Shown here: positions 62,101 to 64,000 of the stretch, piece after piece
Layout: every line of letters starts with the position of its first letter
Position numbering within the stretch: position 1 is the first letter of the stretch
Source of the DNA: Phoenix dactylifera
Lineage: Eukaryota; Streptophyta; Magnoliopsida; Arecales; Arecaceae
Length of the DNA: 64,000 nt
Direction of reading: 5' to 3'
NCBI RefSeq assembly: GCF_009389715.1
Contig: NC_052409.1
Span: 1,962,001 to 2,026,000 of the forward strand
The notes under the pieces: generated by a model
Databases searched by the model: none
What the model was told of the DNA's origin: nothing
The model's input: the letters and a program-made list of their open reading frames with translations, nothing else
Made by a program: the position numbers and the translations under genes

Positions 62101-64000
62101 TTGAGAGCAACAGGAACACATGAATGAGAGACTTATGAGAAACAGGGAGAAGAAAAGAAGTTGATGGAGGGAACCTAGAAGTCGTTAAATTTTTCATCAG
62201 GTATCAGTCAACCTGGTCGATAAAATATGAAGTTTGAGAAGGGAATCTTGATATGAAAGTTGACCCCGATATGGCATGAACTTAGGACGCAAACTGAAAT
62301 CTCTAGGAATGCACTTTAGTTGGAAGAATGGTGGACGCGCAGGGCCTTTATGCTTGGGCTCATCCCATTATCTTGCTATCAATTTGCCAATGCCTCAGCT
62401 GGGTAATACGACAATCAATGATCATTTGATACTCATGAACAATGGTCAACTACAAATACATCCTGTAGAGAGCTATTCTTATGAGTTGCGTAAAAGCGTG
62501 AGATTTTACACTAGAGATGCCAAAATCATGTTATATGACTGAGATCATGCACCAGCCCAACAGCTAATCTGAATCTGAGGTGATGCTATAAATGGGTGAA
62601 TTTTGTTTTGGAGCATGGTAAGAAAACTAGGAGGGTGTGCTTTGGCGCAACTGTAAGATTGCTCCATTATGACCTGGAGGTCACAGGTTCGAAACATGGA
62701 AACAGCTTTTCCGCATGTAGAGATAAGACTACGTACAAATGGTAAGAAAACCATGAGGGTGTGCCCTAGCGCAACGGTAAGATTGCTCCATTGCGACTTG
62801 AAGGTCACAGGTTCGAATCCTATAAATAGCTTTTCCACATGTAGAGATAAGACTACGTATATCTGATCCTCTCTAGATCCTGCAATGGTCGGAGCCTCAT
62901 GCAATGGGCGGCCTTTTTTATCATGGTAAGAAAACCATAATTTTTTTGGTGGCAGATGAATATTGGGTGGACAAATTTCTGTTTGCAAATAATGTGTATG
63001 AAATTTTAGCAAAAAAAAAAAAAGTGTATGAAAGTGTGATTTCTAGATTAAAGGAACAACTGTTGGAGTAATTGTATAAAAGTTATTGTTTCTCTTGCTG
63101 GCATCATACCCTTATATGTACACATGAAATAGACTCTATACCTTTATTTGTGGTAGACTTTAATCTGCACTTCGTGACAAATTATTTCTGCCATTTACAG
63201 TTTTTACAACTATTACTAACAAGATAGAATATGTGATTGTTGGAATTTTGTATAAAAAGATGTAAGAACATCTAAGTAAGATGTGAATGCGAGTGCTGGA
63301 CGGAAACTTCAGGAAGTCATTATTACTAGAGGATGCAACTTTAGATAGAACCAAACAAAGAAGAAGATTCACAGTAGATCTCAAGTAAATGAGATAAGAT
63401 TGGCTAGATCTGGTATATTCATGTGTACTTGTGAAGAATGTTTCTTTATGTATGGTTTCATGGAACTCTTTTCAAGTTTTTCAACCATTCAGTGTGTTGG
63501 AGTAGCATACGTGTCTCTTTTCAAAAATGCCCTTCCCCCTAAATTTCTCCTTGTTAAACCCACGTCAGCTTCCCCTTGGAAGGCATGATTAGATTAACTT
63601 AGAGGATGCTACTGAAATGGTGGCTAGGCATTGGAAGGCAGCAAAAATGATAAAAAGAATGTTGAATATGCTTGGTTGGAGAGGACATGACCTATAACTG
63701 TGGTAAGTTTGCAAAAGCTATTTGTTAGCTACTTTTTGTATCATACTTCATTTGCTACAAATATTTTTATAAACCATCATATGATGATAAAATTAAGCAA
63801 CCATAAGCATAAAAAGGAAAATGAAAGGAAATATACTAGAGCAAGAAGATATATCATATATAAATAGCTATTAGAGATAGCAATATTGATTGTGGTTACA
63901 TAAAGCAATCACATTGTTGAAGTCAACTATATGCTTGAAGATAATAGAAGAGACAAATTTTAGCATCCTATGCGACATTGAATTTTTATTTCCTATTTAA
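56179..64000 (+). CDS. BTR1: BTR1-like KH-domain RNA-binding protein, 3'-truncated
   Basis: This is an ortholog-like match to Arabidopsis BTR1 (binding to tomato mosaic virus RNA 1), a Nova-type protein with three KH domains that binds RNA and was described as limiting tobamovirus multiplication. Exons seen are 56179-56260, 59441-59679, 59765-59865 and 61141-61334, all in phase (205 residues). The N-terminus [20 protein letters not shown] resembles BTR1. KH1 is at about residues 34-102 ([43 protein letters not shown]). KH2 is at about 115-190 ([20 protein letters not shown] split by intron 3, [19 protein letters not shown]). Both GKGG loops are intact. The chain ends at SPFPYAG with a gt donor at 61335. 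I find no following exon before 64000, so KH3 lies outside. Intron 1 (3.2 kb) holds two MITE-like elements. Confidence 0.93.
57587..57892. mobile_element. MITE-like element in BTR1 intron 1
   Basis: The left end ggccctgttta and the right end aaacaggccc are inverted. Related inner text occurs on both sides (aagatcttcctgatg and caggatcttctga). CTA flanks both ends (57587-57589 and 57890-57892). There is no ORF; the superfamily is uncertain. Confidence 0.55.
58713..59202. mobile_element. TIR element rich in ATATCC/GGATAT in BTR1 intron 1
   Basis: The left end CTGAAAATGGATC (58713-58725) and the right end GATCCATTTCAG (59191-59202) are inverted repeats differing by one A. Next to them are repeated ggatat/atatcc units such as gtatccatatccatat and ggatatggaaatgg. 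It is non-coding. No target duplication was evident. Confidence 0.6.
60494..60660 (-). repeat. GTAC-rich dispersed repeat, copy 4 (diverged)
   Basis: It contains gtaccgcccatt, ggcataccatgccgtactcg, gatactgagctatataccat and ends gagaccgcaaaccttg. Its minus strand opens CAAGGTTTGCGGT, close to the CAAGGTTTGCCGT terminus of copy 2. It lies in intron 3 of the BTR1-like gene. Confidence 0.6.
62631..62738 (+). mobile_element. SINE, 3'-truncated copy
   Basis: It has the same head as the full copy downstream: gagggtgtgc, an A-box-like tggcgcaactgtaag, a B box ggtcacaggttcgaaac and agataagactacgtac, then it stops. The final approximately 60 bp and T-rich tail are missing. It is preceded at 62615 by atggtaagaaaact, a diverged version of the target-site repeat. 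Confidence 0.8.
62755..62922 (+). mobile_element. tRNA-derived SINE, full-length, with 16-bp target-site duplication
   Basis: The A box (cctagcgcaacggtaag) and B box (ggtcacaggttcgaatcc, 62803-62820) form a pol III promoter. The tail carries cctctctagatcctgc, ggagcctcatgcaatggg and a terminal T run, as in the widespread angiosperm SINE 3' domain. Perfect 16-bp repeats, atggtaagaaaaccat, flank it at 62739-62754 and 62923-62938. It needs LINE proteins in trans. Confidence 0.88.

Larger units (their letters stand above)
61335..64000 (+). other. Intron 4 of the BTR1-like gene (continues off the window)
   Basis: The stretch holds a T tract (about 61761-61775) and a SINE pair at 62631-62922. I searched for the linker and KH3 exons and found none. 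The longest reading frames here, including 155 codons on the minus strand at 63012-62545, run antisense through the SINEs and are not genes. Confidence 0.7.

Noticed and set aside
62545-63012. 155-codon minus-strand frame
   Set aside because: It runs antisense through both SINE copies and its internal repetition mirrors them.
1-64000. CRISPR arrays, operons, defence islands, phage or viral genes
   Set aside because: No regularly spaced repeats, no compact gene clusters and no such proteins were seen; the gene structures are eukaryotic throughout.

Overview
This is a window of plant nuclear DNA. Genes are split by GT-AG introns of up to about 4 kb, spacers are AT-rich, and simple-sequence tracts, MITE-like elements, a SINE and LTR-like debris are scattered through introns and spacers. 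The protein set (plant m6A writer subunit, thylakoid Tat component, Lsi2-type silicon/arsenite-like effluxer, PHD-GNAT regulator, PWWP protein, BTR1-type KH protein) fits an angiosperm. Moderately GC-rich coding sequence and the repeat style suggest a non-grass monocot, perhaps a palm; that placement is inference only. No prokaryotic-type system (operon, CRISPR, IS) is present.

Layout: (1) <1-4450 (+), 3' part of an MTB (METTL14-like) m6A methyltransferase subunit gene. (2) 5561-10828 (-), complete HCF106/TatB, convergent with MTB. (3) 14897-20020 (+), an At5g52430-like proline/serine-rich protein whose conserved C-terminus is separated by a one-base frameshift. (4) 22074-27040 (+), an Lsi2-like (SIET) transporter, 538 aa. 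(5) 31008-42229 (+), an 18-exon PHD-finger/GNAT regulator, 1051 aa. (6) 45407-54019 (-), a nine-exon PWWP-domain protein, 331 aa, convergent with gene 5. (7) 56179->61334 (+), the first four exons of a BTR1-like three-KH protein, divergent from gene 6; its third KH domain lies beyond the window.

All exon chains were assembled by hand from splice consensus, reading phase and family resemblance. Every chain closes in phase except the C-terminus of gene 3. The genes are unrelated housekeeping or regulatory loci, not a pathway cluster, although three act on chromatin or RNA (MTB, PHD-GNAT, PWWP) and BTR1 also binds RNA.

The most unusual material is repetitive: a GTAC-rich dispersed repeat with four copies sharing one terminus; a tRNA-derived SINE with a 16-bp target-site duplication and a truncated companion copy in tandem; a probable organelle-like insertion and a 25-C homopolymer within one intron of gene 5; and a TAA-flanked Tourist-like element with an internally duplicated AT-rich core. 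Two coding oddities deserve checking: the gene 3 frameshift and an upstream ORF that overlaps the start of the PWWP gene.
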